A stretch of DNA of 64,000 nt from Priestia aryabhattai B8W22 (GTDB lineage: Bacteria; Bacillota; Bacilli; Bacillales; Bacillaceae_H), in contig NZ_JYOO01000010.1 in assembly GCF_000956595.1 (NCBI RefSeq), positions 1-64,000 of the forward strand, written 5' to 3'. Below, piece by piece: positions 44,704 through 54,377 of the stretch; the first letter of the stretch is position 1; every line of letters begins with the position of its first letter. Made by a program: the position numbers and the translations under genes. Below the pieces are notes generated by a model. That model was not told the origin of the DNA. It saw only the letters and a program-made list of their open reading frames with translations, and searched no databases.

Positions 44704-46439
44704 ATGTCAAATACAAAAACAACATTAAAAAAACAGCTTGCTGTTGCCAATAAAAAAATACCTGCAGATCTTGTAGTGAAAAACGGGAAAATTATCGATG
44801 TCTTTACGCTTTCCATCATTGAAGCCGATATTGCGATTGCTGATGGAGTGATTGTTGGAATAGGTCAATACGAAGGGAATAACGTCGTTGATGCAAAAGG
44901 AAATATATTTCTCCTACGTTCATTGATGGACACGTTCACATTGAATCATCAATGGTTACACCTAAAGAGTTCTCAAAACTTCTTGTACCTAGAGGCGTCA
45001 CAACTGTCGTAACGGATCCTCATGAAATTGCGAATGTTTCAGGGAAATCTGGCATTGAGTTTATGCTTCAAAACTCGGATTCGATTCCTTTAGACGTATT
45101 TGTGAACTTACCTTCAAGCGTGCCAGCAACTCCTTTTGAAAGCTCTGGAGCCGTCTTAAAAGCAGCTGACTTGGCACCATTTTTCTCTCACCCTCGCGTG
45201 CTTGGATTAGCAGAAGTGATGGATTTCCCTGCTGTTCGAGATGGAGATGACGATATGCTTGATAAATTACAAGCAGCTAACGATGCAAACGGCGTAATTG
45301 ATGGGCACGGCTCAGGGCTAGATGCCACGGGCGTTAATATTTATCGTACCGCTAACATTTCAACAGACCATGAATGCGTAACAGCAGAAGAAGCAATTGA
45401 ACGCATTCAGCGCGGGATGTATGTTCTAATCCGCCAAGGTTCTGTTGCTAAAGATTTGAGACAATTGTTACCTGCTGTAAATGAACGTAACGCGCGCAGA
45501 TTTTTATTCTGTACCGATGACAAACATCTAGATGATTTATTAACGGAAGGTTCTATTGATTACAATGTTCGTTTTGCTATTGAACTCGGGCTTGATCCGT
45601 TAATTGCGATTCAAATGGCTTCATTAAATGCTGCTGAATGCTACGGGTTAAAAGATAGAGGTGCGGTTGCTCCTGGTTACAAAGCCGATTTTATTCTGCT
45701 GGACGACTTAACCGATATATCTGCAGCACATGTTTATCAAAACGGAGAGCTCATTGCTGAAAATGGAGAGATGCTGTTTGTTCAAGAAGAACAAATTGAT
45801 CTTCCGACAGAACTAATGAATTCTGTTCATTTGAAAGAGTTCTCTATTAACAAACTTACGATACCACTTCAGCACAATCGGGCTAATATTATTGAAATTA
45901 ATCCAAACAGTCTGCTTACAAATCATATTGTAGAAGAAGTTCAAGTGAAGCAAAACGAATTTCAGTCTTCTGTAGAAAACGATCAGCTGAAAATGGCTGT
46001 TGTTGAGCGCCATCATTTAACAGGGAATATTGGTCTTGGGATCGTAAAAGGCTTTCAGTTAAAAGACGGAGCGATCGCTACTACGATTGCTCACGATTCA
46101 CATAATATCGTAGCCGTAGGAACAAATGATGAGGATTTAGCAAAAGCAATTGCGGCAATTGAAGAAATCGGCGGAGGTATTGTTATTGTAAAAGGCAATG
46201 AAGTGATTGGCTCCCTCCCTCTTTCCATCGGAGGATTAATGTCACCTCACCCTTACAATGAAGTAAACAGCTTACTTAAGCAGCTTCACGGAGCTCTTCA
46301 TGAGCTTGATATTTCACAGAAATTCAACCCGCTGCTGACATTATCTTTCTTAAGCTTACCTGTTATCCCATGTCTAAAATTAACCGACAAAGGATTATTT
46401 AACGTAAAAGAATTCAAGCATATCCCCGTTCAAGCATAA
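44704..46439 (+). pseudogene. adeC: Adenine deaminase adeC, frameshifted
   Basis: Two overlapping frames together give a full adenine deaminase. Residues 1-~66 ([18 protein letters not shown]... to GNNVVDAKG) are read from ATG 44704; the metal-site segment [11 protein letters not shown] and everything after are read in the next frame to 46439. One A is missing at the short A run 44901-44903, where GGAAAATAT is expected. The C-terminal part retains HGSGLDATG, the STDHECVTAEEA block and the terminal domain. Total length minus one base equals a ~578-codon gene, the normal size. It is either a recent null mutation or a sequencing error. Confidence 0.88.
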
Positions 46440-46442
46440 AAC

Positions 46443-46468
46443 AAAAAGGACTCTTTCGAGTCCTTTTT
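46443..46468. terminator. Terminator of adeC, shared with the opposing small ORF
   Basis: AAAAAGGACTC/GAGTCCTTTTT with TTTC loop, right after the stop. Confidence 0.88.
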
Positions 46469-46583
46469 ATTTATACCCTTTAGACGGCGTAGTTCGAGTT
46501 TTACGATTTTTATAATGACGATATCCTTCTTTTAAAAGGATAGGAAAAACAGCGACTAAAATTTTTTTTAATATACGTCCCAA
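46467..46583 (-). CDS. Small basic protein with TTG start
   Basis: A 38-residue ORF (LGRILKKILVAVFPILLKEG..., ending TTPSKGYK): an amphipathic/hydrophobic N-terminal helix followed by a strongly basic tail. TTG 46583 follows AGGAG at 9 nt, and no ATG is available. It ends in the adeC terminator. Coding is plausible rather than certain; no family recognised. Confidence 0.5.
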   Translation of the reverse strand: MGRILKKILVAVFPILLKEGYRHYKNRKTRTTPSKGYK

Positions 46584-46677
46584 TTTAAGGCACTCCTTTA
46601 CGTGTTCTTACTTTACTATACCCAAATTGGACAGCTAAAAACGCAAAAAAGAGCAGGTATATCCTGCTCTTTTTGTA

Positions 46678-47424
46678 TTACTTACCGATAAATTGTTGAG
46701 TCCAGTACGTAGTATCACCTTTTACGTATCCAACACCAATTTCAGTGAAATCAGGGTTTAGAATGTTTTTGCGGTGACCGTCACTATTCATCCAAGCATT
46801 CATTACATCTTCAGGAGATTGCTGACCTTTTGCAATGTTTTCACCTGCAGTTGTATATTCAATGCCGAATTGTTTCATCATATCAAATGGTGAACCATAT
46901 GTTGGTGAATTGTGGTCAAAGTACCCTTTGTCCATCATATCTTTTGATTTAGTACGTGCAACGTCACTTAATTTTTTATTAAGTGTTAGAGGTTTTAAAC
47001 CTTGTTTTTCACGCTCTTGGTTCACTAAATCTACGACCTTTTGTTCGAATTGACTAGCATCTTTTGTTTGTTCTGCTTTATCAGTATTTTCTGATTGTTG
47101 AGCTTTTGTGTTTTGCTGTGTTTGCTCAGGAGCTTTTGCTTCTTCACTTTGTTCTGGTGCTTGTGCTTGTTCCTGTGGAGCTGCTTCAGCTTGATCTGGT
47201 GCTTGTGTTTCTTGTTGTGGAGCTGCTGCTTGAGCAGATTGCCCTTGAGCGTTAAATTTCTTTAATAGCTCATCTACATTTATATTTTGTGCTGCTTGAG
47301 CATCTTTAATGGTAATTTGTTTTGGAGTGTTGCAATCAGGAGCTGCTGCATTTGCTTGTCCTGCTGTTAGTAATCCTAATGATACGGCACCTGCGACAGT
47401 GGCAATACGAAACCTTTTCTTCAT
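46678..47424 (-). CDS. Secreted CAP/SCP-domain protein (YkwD type)
   Basis: A 248-residue exported protein: signal peptide (residues 1-~26, ending ANAAA), a Pro/Gln/Ala/Glu-rich low-complexity linker (~60-120, repeats like QAPEQ), and a C-terminal CAP domain with DLVNQEREKQGLKPL, HNSPTYGSPFDMM, GENIAKG and HRKNILNP. ATG 47424 follows AGGAGG at 8 nt. The YkwD family is spore/cell-surface associated; activity unknown. The ~350-bp gap upstream (47425-47779) holds AT-rich DNA with a few short hairpins and the yfkM terminator, and no further gene. Confidence 0.88.
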   Translation of the reverse strand: MKKRFRIATVAGAVSLGLLTAGQANAAAPDCNTPKQITIKDAQAAQNINVDELLKKFNAQGQSAQAAAPQQETQAPDQAEAAPQEQAQAPEQSEEAKAPEQTQQNTKAQQSENTDKAEQTKDASQFEQKVVDLVNQEREKQGLKPLTLNKKLSDVARTKSKDMMDKGYFDHNSPTYGSPFDMMKQFGIEYTTAGENIAKGQQSPEDVMNAWMNSDGHRKNILNPDFTEIGVGYVKGDTTYWTQQFIGK

Positions 47425-47711
47425 GTTTGAAATCCTCCTATGTGATAATAAAGTTTTTTGTAAAACCGCAACGCATCTAAGCTTGTAGCAAGCCAATCTC
47501 GTGATGCACCCTCATTGTTGCACGAAAACTATGAAACTCGCAACGTCTTTTAAGCTACCAAAATTATACTTTCATTTATGTAAAAAATGTTTCGATTGTA
47601 TTACATGGCTTCCATCTATTGATAGTAAAAGGTTTTCATATTCTTTTAGAAACTGCTTCACCCAATGCAGTAATATAACTGTAAATTCCTCGTCAAAATC
47701 GTTACATACAA

Positions 47712-47755
47712 AAAAGGCGATAACAGAGTGGTAAATCACCCTGTTATCGCCTTTT
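47712..47755 (-). terminator. Terminator of yfkM
   Basis: A 15-bp perfect stem AAAAGGCGATAACAG/CTGTTATCGCCTTTT; T6 on the minus side. Confidence 0.88.
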
Positions 47756-47779
47756 ACAGAAAGTTTTACTAATATTATT

Positions 47780-48292
47780 TTATTTTAAGACGTTTACTGA
47801 TTCACGTACGAATGCTTCCATATCGTCTGGTGTACGGCTTGTAACTAGTTGATTACCGCATACCACCACTTCTTTATCATGAAAGTTTGCCCCCGCATTT
47901 TTCAAATCAATAGCAATTGATTTGAAACCAGTTACGTCACGTCCTTTTAATGTTTCAGCATTGATTAGCAGCTGTGGCCCGTGACAAATAGCCATAACCG
48001 GTTTGCCTTCATCCATAAATGATTTTGTGAAAGCTACGACTTGATCGTCCGCACGCAAGATATCTGGTGAGAAGCCTCCAGGTAAAAACAATGCGTCAAA
48101 ATCTTCTGGTTTTACATCTGCAATTGCTTTATCAATTGTTAATGTTGTTTCACCTTGTTTACCTGTTACTTCACCTGTTTTAACATCGATTTTTGTTAGC
48201 GTATGTCCTTCTTCTTCAAAGGCTTTGGCTGGATCTGTATATTCCACATCTTCAAATAAATCTGTTACTAATACTGCAATTTTCTTACTCAT
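47780..48292 (-). CDS. yfkM: DJ-1/PfpI-family general stress protein YfkM
   Basis: A 170-residue class-I glutamine-amidotransferase-like protein with the reactive Cys in MAICHGPQLLI and the upstream Glu in LFEDVEYTDP. The family (PfpI/YhbO) is linked to protein/nucleotide deglycation or chaperone activity. ATG 48292 has AAGGAG 9 nt upstream; 25 in-frame codons ahead are ignored. YfkM of B. subtilis (172 residues) is a sigma-B stress protein. Confidence 0.88.
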   Translation of the reverse strand: MSKKIAVLVTDLFEDVEYTDPAKAFEEEGHTLTKIDVKTGEVTGKQGETTLTIDKAIADVKPEDFDALFLPGGFSPDILRADDQVVAFTKSFMDEGKPVMAICHGPQLLINAETLKGRDVTGFKSIAIDLKNAGANFHDKEVVVCGNQLVTSRTPDDMEAFVRESVNVLK

Positions 48293-48435
48293 TCTAAGCA
48301 ACTCCTTAATTGATTTGTGTACTAATGTTCTATAAATAAAATACCCGTGCACTGTTCTTTTAAACATGGTTTATGAGCAAAAAACTTTTCTACAATAATC
48401 AAAAAGCACATTGGAGGTTTTTACAAAGCAGAAAT

Positions 48436-49725
48436 TCAAAACAAATTAAATGTCTGAAACGTCGTCTCTTCTGGAACTGGGTACACATCTCTACCTGCAA
48501 TTACGTTCAGAATACGCTGATTGCGCTGAACGGATAAACCAAGATTTGTTGCGCCAGATCCATGTGAATGTTCGATATTAGTTAAAGTAAAAAAGTGGTG
48601 GTTACGGGGGTGTTTAAAGACAAGCCGGTAATCTTTTGTGACTTTGAAACGCTTGTCATCTTCCCATTCGATATCATCTTTTATTCGTTCAATGAACGGC
48701 GAAATCTTTGGCTTATAGCCCGTGGATAATATCAAACGATCCGCTTCGTATTGAAAAGAGCGTTCAGCCTTTAATTGTTTGCACTCCAGCTCATATCCAT
48801 TTCCTTTTTTATGAATGTCACTTACTTCAGTCGAAGCTTGAATCGTAACGGGTACTCTTCCTTTAAGTGAACGATGATAGAGTAAATCATAGATTTTCGT
48901 TAAGGTAGAAGATTCAATTCCGTGACGTAAAGGATTTAAATCTTCTACTGTGCTTGTACGTTCCTCAAAAGCTAGCGAATGAAAGTAATCTACATAGTCT
49001 GGCGAAAATAACTCTTGAGCAAGCTTGGATTGATCAAGCTGAAAAAAATTAGAGGATCTTGTAAACCATGTAAGGTGGTAATCATGTTCAGTCTGTTCTT
49101 CTAGTAAATCAAGAAAAATCTCGGCAGCACTTTGTCCTGACCCAACGATCGTTACATGCTTTCCTTTTTGAACCTCTTCTTTTTTATGTAAATAGCCGCT
49201 GCTGTGTAAAATATGCTCATTCAGCTTTTCTTCAAAAGCCGGAGGCACAAGTGGAATGCTTCCTGTTCCCATTACAACGTGTTTAGCATTTACTGTTTGA
49301 ATTCCCTCAGGTGTTTCTACCTTTACTTCATAATACTCTTCTTCATTTTTCGGTATCACGTCCACAACTTTTGAAGAAAAGTGGCAGGAAGATAGCTGCT
49401 CCGCTACCCATTTTGCGTACTCGTTGTATTCTTGACGCGGAATGTCAAAACGATTAAAGAAAAAGAACGGATACAAGCGTTTTTGCTTGTGAATATAATT
49501 TAGAAACGAATAGGGGCTTGTTGGATCCGCAAATGTAACTAAGTCTGCTAGAAACGGAATCTGCAAGTCCGTGCCGTCAATTAACATGCCTGGATGCCAT
49601 TCAAATTTCTCTTCTTTATCAAAGAAGACGGCATCAATTTCATCAAGAGGCTCAGCAAGGGCCGCTAAGCCTAAGTTAAAAGGTCCTATTCCTATTCCCA
49701 CCATGTCATACTGCTTATTTGTCAT
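48436..49725 (-). CDS. L-lysine/diamine N-hydroxylase (IucD/RhbE-type siderophore monooxygenase)
   Basis: A 429-residue FAD/NADPH N-hydroxylating monooxygenase: FAD motif GIGIGPFNLGLAAL at the N-terminus, NADPH motif VGSGQSAAEIFLDLL, and the C-terminal LSTGYKP and ATNLGLSVQRNQRIL segments. It makes N-hydroxy-lysine or N-hydroxy-diaminopropane for hydroxamate siderophores (schizokinen is known from B. megaterium). ATG 49725 follows AAGGGAG at 8 nt. No siderophore synthetase, acetyltransferase or decarboxylase gene lies beside it. Confidence 0.87.
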   Translation of the reverse strand: MTNKQYDMVGIGIGPFNLGLAALAEPLDEIDAVFFDKEEKFEWHPGMLIDGTDLQIPFLADLVTFADPTSPYSFLNYIHKQKRLYPFFFFNRFDIPRQEYNEYAKWVAEQLSSCHFSSKVVDVIPKNEEEYYEVKVETPEGIQTVNAKHVVMGTGSIPLVPPAFEEKLNEHILHSSGYLHKKEEVQKGKHVTIVGSGQSAAEIFLDLLEEQTEHDYHLTWFTRSSNFFQLDQSKLAQELFSPDYVDYFHSLAFEERTSTVEDLNPLRHGIESSTLTKIYDLLYHRSLKGRVPVTIQASTEVSDIHKKGNGYELECKQLKAERSFQYEADRLILSTGYKPKISPFIERIKDDIEWEDDKRFKVTKDYRLVFKHPRNHHFFTLTNIEHSHGSGATNLGLSVQRNQRILNVIAGRDVYPVPEETTFQTFNLF

Positions 49726-49745
49726 CTTTAAACTCCCTTTCATAA

Positions 49746-49780
49746 AAAAAGCTAACAGTATTGTCTACTGTTAGCTTTTT
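49746..49780. terminator. Terminator between hmp and the N-hydroxylase gene
   Basis: A 15-bp perfect stem AAAAAGCTAACAGTA/TACTGTTAGCTTTTT with TTGTC loop. Confidence 0.9.
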
Positions 49781-49797
49781 ACCCTTTTTCCATACAT

Positions 49798-50979
49798 TTA
49801 TGCGGAAGGAGTCATACTCATTTTCGGGCCAAACGATTCATACATGATATTTTCTTGGGAAATACCCATTTCTGCTAAGCCTTCTAACACCATTTGCGTA
49901 AATGAAGAAGACCCACAAACATAATAATATGCATGTTTATCGCCGGCATATTTAGCTAGCTCTTTTTTAGTTAAGCGACCATACGTTATGTTTTCATCAT
50001 GCTGATCTGTTTGCGCTTGACTATAGAAAACGTGTTGTTCAAACGTATATTTCTCTGACAACGATTGAAGCTCTCGTTTCATTGCATGAAACTGCTCATT
50101 TTTAGCACTGTGAATAAATGTTACTTCTTGATTGTTTTCCAATGCTTGATGAAGCATTGACATCATTGGAGTAATCCCTACACCTCCGCTGATAAATACT
50201 GATTTATTATTTTCTTTTAAGACAAAGTCTCCTGCTGGAACGCTGACTTCAAGCAAGTCTCCTTCTTTCAATTGATCATGTAAATAAGTTGACACGACCC
50301 CGTCTTCCATTTGTTTTTCTCGTTTTACGGTAATTTTATAGTATGGCTGGTTTGGATAGCCAGATAAGCTGTACTGGCGAATGGATAAATACTCTTGACC
50401 AGGAATTCGTACACTCACATACTGACCTGGTAGAAAAGCTGGCAGCGCTTTTTGATCAGGTGATACTAAATAAAACGAGTACACGTCTTCTGCTTCTTTT
50501 ATTTTTTTATGAACCATTAATTTTTTATAATCTTTCCATCCTTTTTCTTCGGCTTCTTCATATAACTCTTGCTCCACACTTATGAATACGTCTGCAATGG
50601 CACCGTAAGCTTCTTTCCACGCTTCCATAATCTCATCGGTCGCAGCTTCTTTTAAAACATCTTTAATTGCCTTTAATAAGAACTCTCCTACAATCGGATA
50701 GTGCTCTGCTTTTACGCCGATACTGCGATGTTTATGGGCAATTTGCTTCACAACTGGAAGCAGCGTTTCAAGCCGATCGATGTACTGCGCAGCAGCATAA
50801 ACTGTATTAGCTAACGCCATTTGCTGACGTCCTGTTTTTTGATTTGTTTGGTTAAATACATTTTTTAAAGAAGGATACTGTTCAAAAAGCATTTCATAAA
50901 AACGAGTTGTGATTGCTTGACCATGCTTTTCTAAAACAGGAACTGTACTTTTTACAATAGAAATAGTTGTTTGTTTCAT
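49798..50979 (-). CDS. hmp: Flavohemoglobin Hmp (nitric oxide dioxygenase)
   Basis: A 393-residue flavohemoglobin: globin domain (1-~140) with the proximal His in KHRSIGVKAEHYPIVG, then a ferredoxin-reductase-like FAD domain (RQYSLSG) and NAD domain (GGVGITPMMSML, YVCGSSSF). It converts NO and O2 to nitrate. ATG 50979 follows GGAGG at 8 nt. It is divergent from nsrR with two NsrR-type dyads between them. Confidence 0.95.
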   Translation of the reverse strand: MKQTTISIVKSTVPVLEKHGQAITTRFYEMLFEQYPSLKNVFNQTNQKTGRQQMALANTVYAAAQYIDRLETLLPVVKQIAHKHRSIGVKAEHYPIVGEFLLKAIKDVLKEAATDEIMEAWKEAYGAIADVFISVEQELYEEAEEKGWKDYKKLMVHKKIKEAEDVYSFYLVSPDQKALPAFLPGQYVSVRIPGQEYLSIRQYSLSGYPNQPYYKITVKREKQMEDGVVSTYLHDQLKEGDLLEVSVPAGDFVLKENNKSVFISGGVGITPMMSMLHQALENNQEVTFIHSAKNEQFHAMKRELQSLSEKYTFEQHVFYSQAQTDQHDENITYGRLTKKELAKYAGDKHAYYYVCGSSSFTQMVLEGLAEMGISQENIMYESFGPKMSMTPSA

Positions 50980-51009
50980 AACTTTCGCCTCCGAAAGATT
51001 CATTTTTAA

Positions 51010-51032
51010 AAGATATATTTTTAATACATCTT
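51010..51032. promoter_or_regulatory. NsrR-type operator 1 (hmp-proximal)
   Basis: AAGATATATTTTTAATACATCTT is a 23-bp dyad with one mismatch, of the ATnTATTTnAAATnCAT-like class bound by NsrR. Confidence 0.75.
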
Positions 51033-51056
51033 TATAATACTCATATCCGACTTAAA

Positions 51057-51080
51057 AAGATATATTTTATATACATATTT
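51057..51080. promoter_or_regulatory. NsrR-type operator 2
   Basis: AAGATATATTTTATATACAT plus ATTT, a second, less symmetric copy of the same motif. Confidence 0.6.
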
Positions 51081-51195
51081 AAAAAAATGTTCACAAATTC
51101 ACTCCTGCAAAAACGAGAGCATTCTTTCTGTATTTCTTAGATATAGACATGCTATTATAGATATATCAGCTGCTGATAAGAGAAGAGGTAAAAAG

Positions 51196-51645
51196 ATGAG
51201 GCTCACACAATATACAGATTACTCACTGCGAGTTTTATTATATTTAGGCGTTCGCGATAATAATAAACTAAGCAATATAAAAGAAATTGCTGAAGCATAT
51301 AATATTTCAAAAAACCATCTTATGAAAATCATTCACGAGCTTGGGAAACTTGGCTTAATTGAAACGATCCGAGGACGAAACGGCGGTATTCGTTTAGCTC
51401 AGCTTCCAAAAGACATTAATATTGGAAAAGTGGTACGTCAAACAGAAGAAGATTTTCATATTGTTGAATGTTTTGACCGTGAAGGAAACTTCTGCATTAT
51501 TAGCCCCGTCTGTAAGTTAAAAAGCGTTTTGCATGAAGCCACGCAAGCCTTCATTAAGGTTTTAGATCAGTATACATTAGAAGATCTAATCCAAAATAAA
51601 GACGAATTAAACCTCCTCCTTCTATCTCAAAAAAACGAGGAATGA
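51196..51645 (+). CDS. nsrR: NO-sensing Rrf2-family repressor NsrR
   Basis: A 149-residue Rrf2 regulator: winged helix (AYNISKNHLMKIIHELGKLGLIETIRGRNGGIRLA), then three Cys as C-x7-C-x5-C (CFDREGNFCIISPVC) binding the NO-sensitive [4Fe-4S] cluster. AGAAGAGG precedes ATG. NO destroys the cluster and derepresses hmp. Close to B. subtilis NsrR (146 residues). Confidence 0.93.
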   Translation: MRLTQYTDYSLRVLLYLGVRDNNKLSNIKEIAEAYNISKNHLMKIIHELGKLGLIETIRGRNGGIRLAQLPKDINIGKVVRQTEEDFHIVECFDREGNFCIISPVCKLKSVLHEATQAFIKVLDQYTLEDLIQNKDELNLLLLSQKNEE

Positions 51646-51818
51646 TCAAACTAAAATTTCTCTGAAATCATTCTCGTTTTTTCGACCTTTTTCCCTTTCA
51701 TCATAAAATAAAAGATGTTACAATGAGGCACGTATTGGAAAGACAAGATGTCTCCATTCGAGCAGACAATGAACCTCATTCTGTTCATCCTAAAAAAATG
51801 ACGAAAGGGTGTTTGAGT

Positions 51819-51950
51819 ATGCACGTAGGAAGCAAAGGCTGGTATGTTGAGGAACTTAAAAAACGAGGAGTTCGCAACCATGAAGGCCGCAAAGTGGAAA
51901 AGTACAAAACATATGTACTTGCTAACTTGCTTGATAAACACAAAAATTAA
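51819..51950 (+). CDS. DUF2639 small protein (YflJ-like)
   Basis: A 43-residue basic protein, MHVGSKGWYVEELKKRGV..., EGRKVEKYKTYVLANLL, the DUF2639/YflJ pattern. GAAAGGG lies about 9 nt before ATG 51819; longer in-frame starts at 51723 or 51798 are possible but outside the family. B. subtilis yflJ lies close to nos (yflM), so the neighbourhood fits. Function unknown. Confidence 0.75.
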   Translation: MHVGSKGWYVEELKKRGVRNHEGRKVEKYKTYVLANLLDKHKN

Positions 51951-51962
51951 TTAACTTGTAAT

Positions 51963-51990
51963 AAGAGAGTACAAATTTGTACTCTCTTTT
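51963..51990. terminator. Convergent terminator of the DUF2639 gene and nos
   Basis: A nearly perfect palindrome AAGAGAGTACAAA/TTTGTACTCTCTT with T tract. Confidence 0.88.
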
Positions 51991-51998
51991 TTGTTCAT

Positions 51999-53084
51999 TT
52001 AATAAGCAGCGTCTTGATAAAAATAATTTGGTGATAATACTTTATTTTTATAAGGCTTATGAAAAATATGCGTGGTTGCTGGCGAAACCGGTGGGATTAA
52101 CCACGTCCAGTTCCCAGTCACTTCCCGGCCATTTTTTTGCTCTCTTTCTTCAAACAAGTGAAATTGCTGAGCAGCCGTATGATGATCTACAATGCTAACA
52201 CCTTCTCGTTTGAAAGAAGAAAGCACCGCAACGTTTAATTCGACAAGGGCTTTGTCCTTCCAAAGCATAGCGTTGTAATCCATGTTCAATCCCATCATAG
52301 AAGCTATTTTTGGAAGTTGATTATAGCGATACGTATCCGCTAAATTTCGGGCACCAATCTCAGTCCCCATGTACCATCCATTAAATGGTGCTGCAACGTA
52401 ATCAATCCCTCCAATTTCTAGCTTCATATCTGAAATCATCGGGACAGCGTACCATTTTAACTGTAAGTCTTCAAATTCAGGAAGTTCTGGATGCGTAATA
52501 GCTACTTCTTTCACTAAATGTTTTGGAATCTCAAAACATCGAGGTGATGCTTCATTAACTTGCAGAACCAAAGGAAGAACATCGAAGTGAGTTTTCTCAC
52601 CTTCCCACCCCAGCTTTTGGCAAACCACCGTGAACGCAACAGAATCAGGATCTCCTATCACACCATATTCCGTCTCGTACCCCGCATAGCGGATTAGCTG
52701 ATGATTCCATATTCTAACCGGCTCTTTTGCTTTCATTTTCGGTTTAAACACCGTAATAGTAGGCCGGATTTTCCCATCATTTGTTGCATATTCAATATGG
52801 TGAAACAAGGCGTCTCTTACCTCTTCAACTGTGCTTGCCTCTCGCTTATCAAATACATTGAGCGATTGCCAAAATAGTCGTCCGATACATTTATTGCTGT
52901 TTCTCCAAGCCATGCGAGCTCCATGCTCTAACTCTTCAAATGTATGATCATAATGTCCGAGTGACATAATTTGCTGATGAATTTCTTTTAATCGCTTGTT
53001 TTTGTCCGCTTCGCTTTTTTCAAGTTCAGCGTAGCACGTCTCTATAAATACACGTGCTTGTTCAAATAATTCTTCTTGCTTCAA
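51999..53084 (-). CDS. nos: Bacterial nitric oxide synthase oxygenase Nos
   Basis: A 361-residue NOS oxygenase domain protein with no reductase domain. The heme-thiolate Cys is in [11 protein letters not shown]; substrate Arg-site blocks include [17 protein letters not shown] and [17 protein letters not shown]. It makes NO from arginine with borrowed flavodoxin reductants and protects against oxidative stress. I choose TTG 53084: GGGGG sits 8 nt upstream and the length equals known Bacillus enzymes (~363). A TTG at 53138 is in frame but unsupported. Confidence 0.93.
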   Translation of the reverse strand: MKQEELFEQARVFIETCYAELEKSEADKNKRLKEIHQQIMSLGHYDHTFEELEHGARMAWRNSNKCIGRLFWQSLNVFDKREASTVEEVRDALFHHIEYATNDGKIRPTITVFKPKMKAKEPVRIWNHQLIRYAGYETEYGVIGDPDSVAFTVVCQKLGWEGEKTHFDVLPLVLQVNEASPRCFEIPKHLVKEVAITHPELPEFEDLQLKWYAVPMISDMKLEIGGIDYVAAPFNGWYMGTEIGARNLADTYRYNQLPKIASMMGLNMDYNAMLWKDKALVELNVAVLSSFKREGVSIVDHHTAAQQFHLFEEREQKNGREVTGNWTWLIPPVSPATTHIFHKPYKNKVLSPNYFYQDAAY

Positions 53085-53183
53085 CGTTTGTTCCCCCCTA
53101 GAAGAACAGATTTCATTCTTTTCGTCCAAGAAAAGCAAGTTTCAGTATACCATTCTCATAGCGGAAACGCGCATCATAATGCT

Positions 53184-54116
53184 TTAATAACCTCTTTCAA
53201 TATTAACCAAGTTAGAAGGCAATTCGCCTTGCTCAACTTTTTGCAGCGTTTCAACAAAGCACTCTACGGCTTCTTCAGGCGTAGTCACCGCTGAAATATG
53301 AGGTGTTATGATGATATGTGAATGATTCCACCAAAAAGATTCTTTCGTTAACGGCTCATGCTCAAACACGTCTATGTACGCTTTTCGAATACGCTTTTGC
53401 TCAATAGCCCCTACTAACGCATTTTCATCTACAGTTGCACCTCGTCCAACATTTATAAAATATGCATTCTCAACTAAATTCATCCATTTTTGATTAAAGT
53501 AGCTTTTTGTTTCATTCGTTAGCGGCATTGTACTAATAATCCAATCAGCTTCTTTTAGCAAGTCTCTCTCATTTGAAATCGAGACCACTTGATCAAATGA
53601 CGGCTTTTCATTTCCACTTTTAGATACTCCTATCACTCGTACACCAAAAGATTTTAAAACGGCTGCAAGACGTCCGCCGATTTCACCTGTTCCGTAAATT
53701 ATGACCGTTTGAGCAGAAAGCTGCTGAGGCTCCACCACTTTCCACTGCTTTTGTTTTTGCTGATGCTGAAACTGTGCGTGGTGCTGAAGTTCAGCTAGCA
53801 TATAGCTAAGACAATATTCACTGATTCGCTGACCAAATGAACAAACCGTACGTGTTAACATCACACTCTTTTTCCAATTCCCACTTTCTAAGAACCGATC
53901 GACTCCTGCGCCGAGAGAATGAATCCATTTGAAGCTATGGTCTTCAAAGTAATCCGTTGGACCGAAGGATAAAAGCGCGTCAGCCCAGTTTAAATCTTCC
54001 ATTGTAACGTCTTTCTCTTCCATAAATCGAAACGTCTGAGACAGCTGCTTTTGTTTGATTATCTCCTGCAACTCTTTATGCATTCTTCCTGCCACTAGTA
54101 TGGTATGAATGTTCAT
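53184..54116 (-). CDS. D-2-hydroxyacid dehydrogenase (NAD(P)-dependent)
   Basis: A 310-residue D-isomer-specific 2-hydroxyacid dehydrogenase: Rossmann motif YGTGEIGGRLA, catalytic Arg in NVGRGATVDE, Glu in YIDVFEHEPL and His in ITPHISAVT. Variant of GhrA/SerA-like type. AGGGG precedes ATG. It lies 100 nt upstream of nos on the same strand. Substrate not predictable. Confidence 0.85.
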   Translation of the reverse strand: MNIHTILVAGRMHKELQEIIKQKQLSQTFRFMEEKDVTMEDLNWADALLSFGPTDYFEDHSFKWIHSLGAGVDRFLESGNWKKSVMLTRTVCSFGQRISEYCLSYMLAELQHHAQFQHQQKQKQWKVVEPQQLSAQTVIIYGTGEIGGRLAAVLKSFGVRVIGVSKSGNEKPSFDQVVSISNERDLLKEADWIISTMPLTNETKSYFNQKWMNLVENAYFINVGRGATVDENALVGAIEQKRIRKAYIDVFEHEPLTKESFWWNHSHIIITPHISAVTTPEEAVECFVETLQKVEQGELPSNLVNIERGY

Positions 54117-54377
54117 TTCTTTTCCCCTGCCTTTTTATTCTTCTATATACTCTATTTGAATAATTCGATATGACCGTCCCTTCGTCATGAAGGATTTTTA
54201 CATTGATATATATATAGTATGAATGAAGAGAAAGGAAGACGCGAGTGAATTTTATATGACGTTCAAGGCTAGAAAACTCATATGGATTTATGTATATAAG
54301 TTCGCTATAATCGTTATGAATCAATTTGTTTATAACGAAACGTACGATAGATATTTTAAAAGAAAAGGTGTGTCAGC

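Noticed and set aside
47425-47620. A riboswitch in the leader of the CAP-protein gene
   Set aside because: Several short hairpins and repeats of GTTGCG occur, but I could not fit c-di-AMP, c-di-GMP or any other known class.
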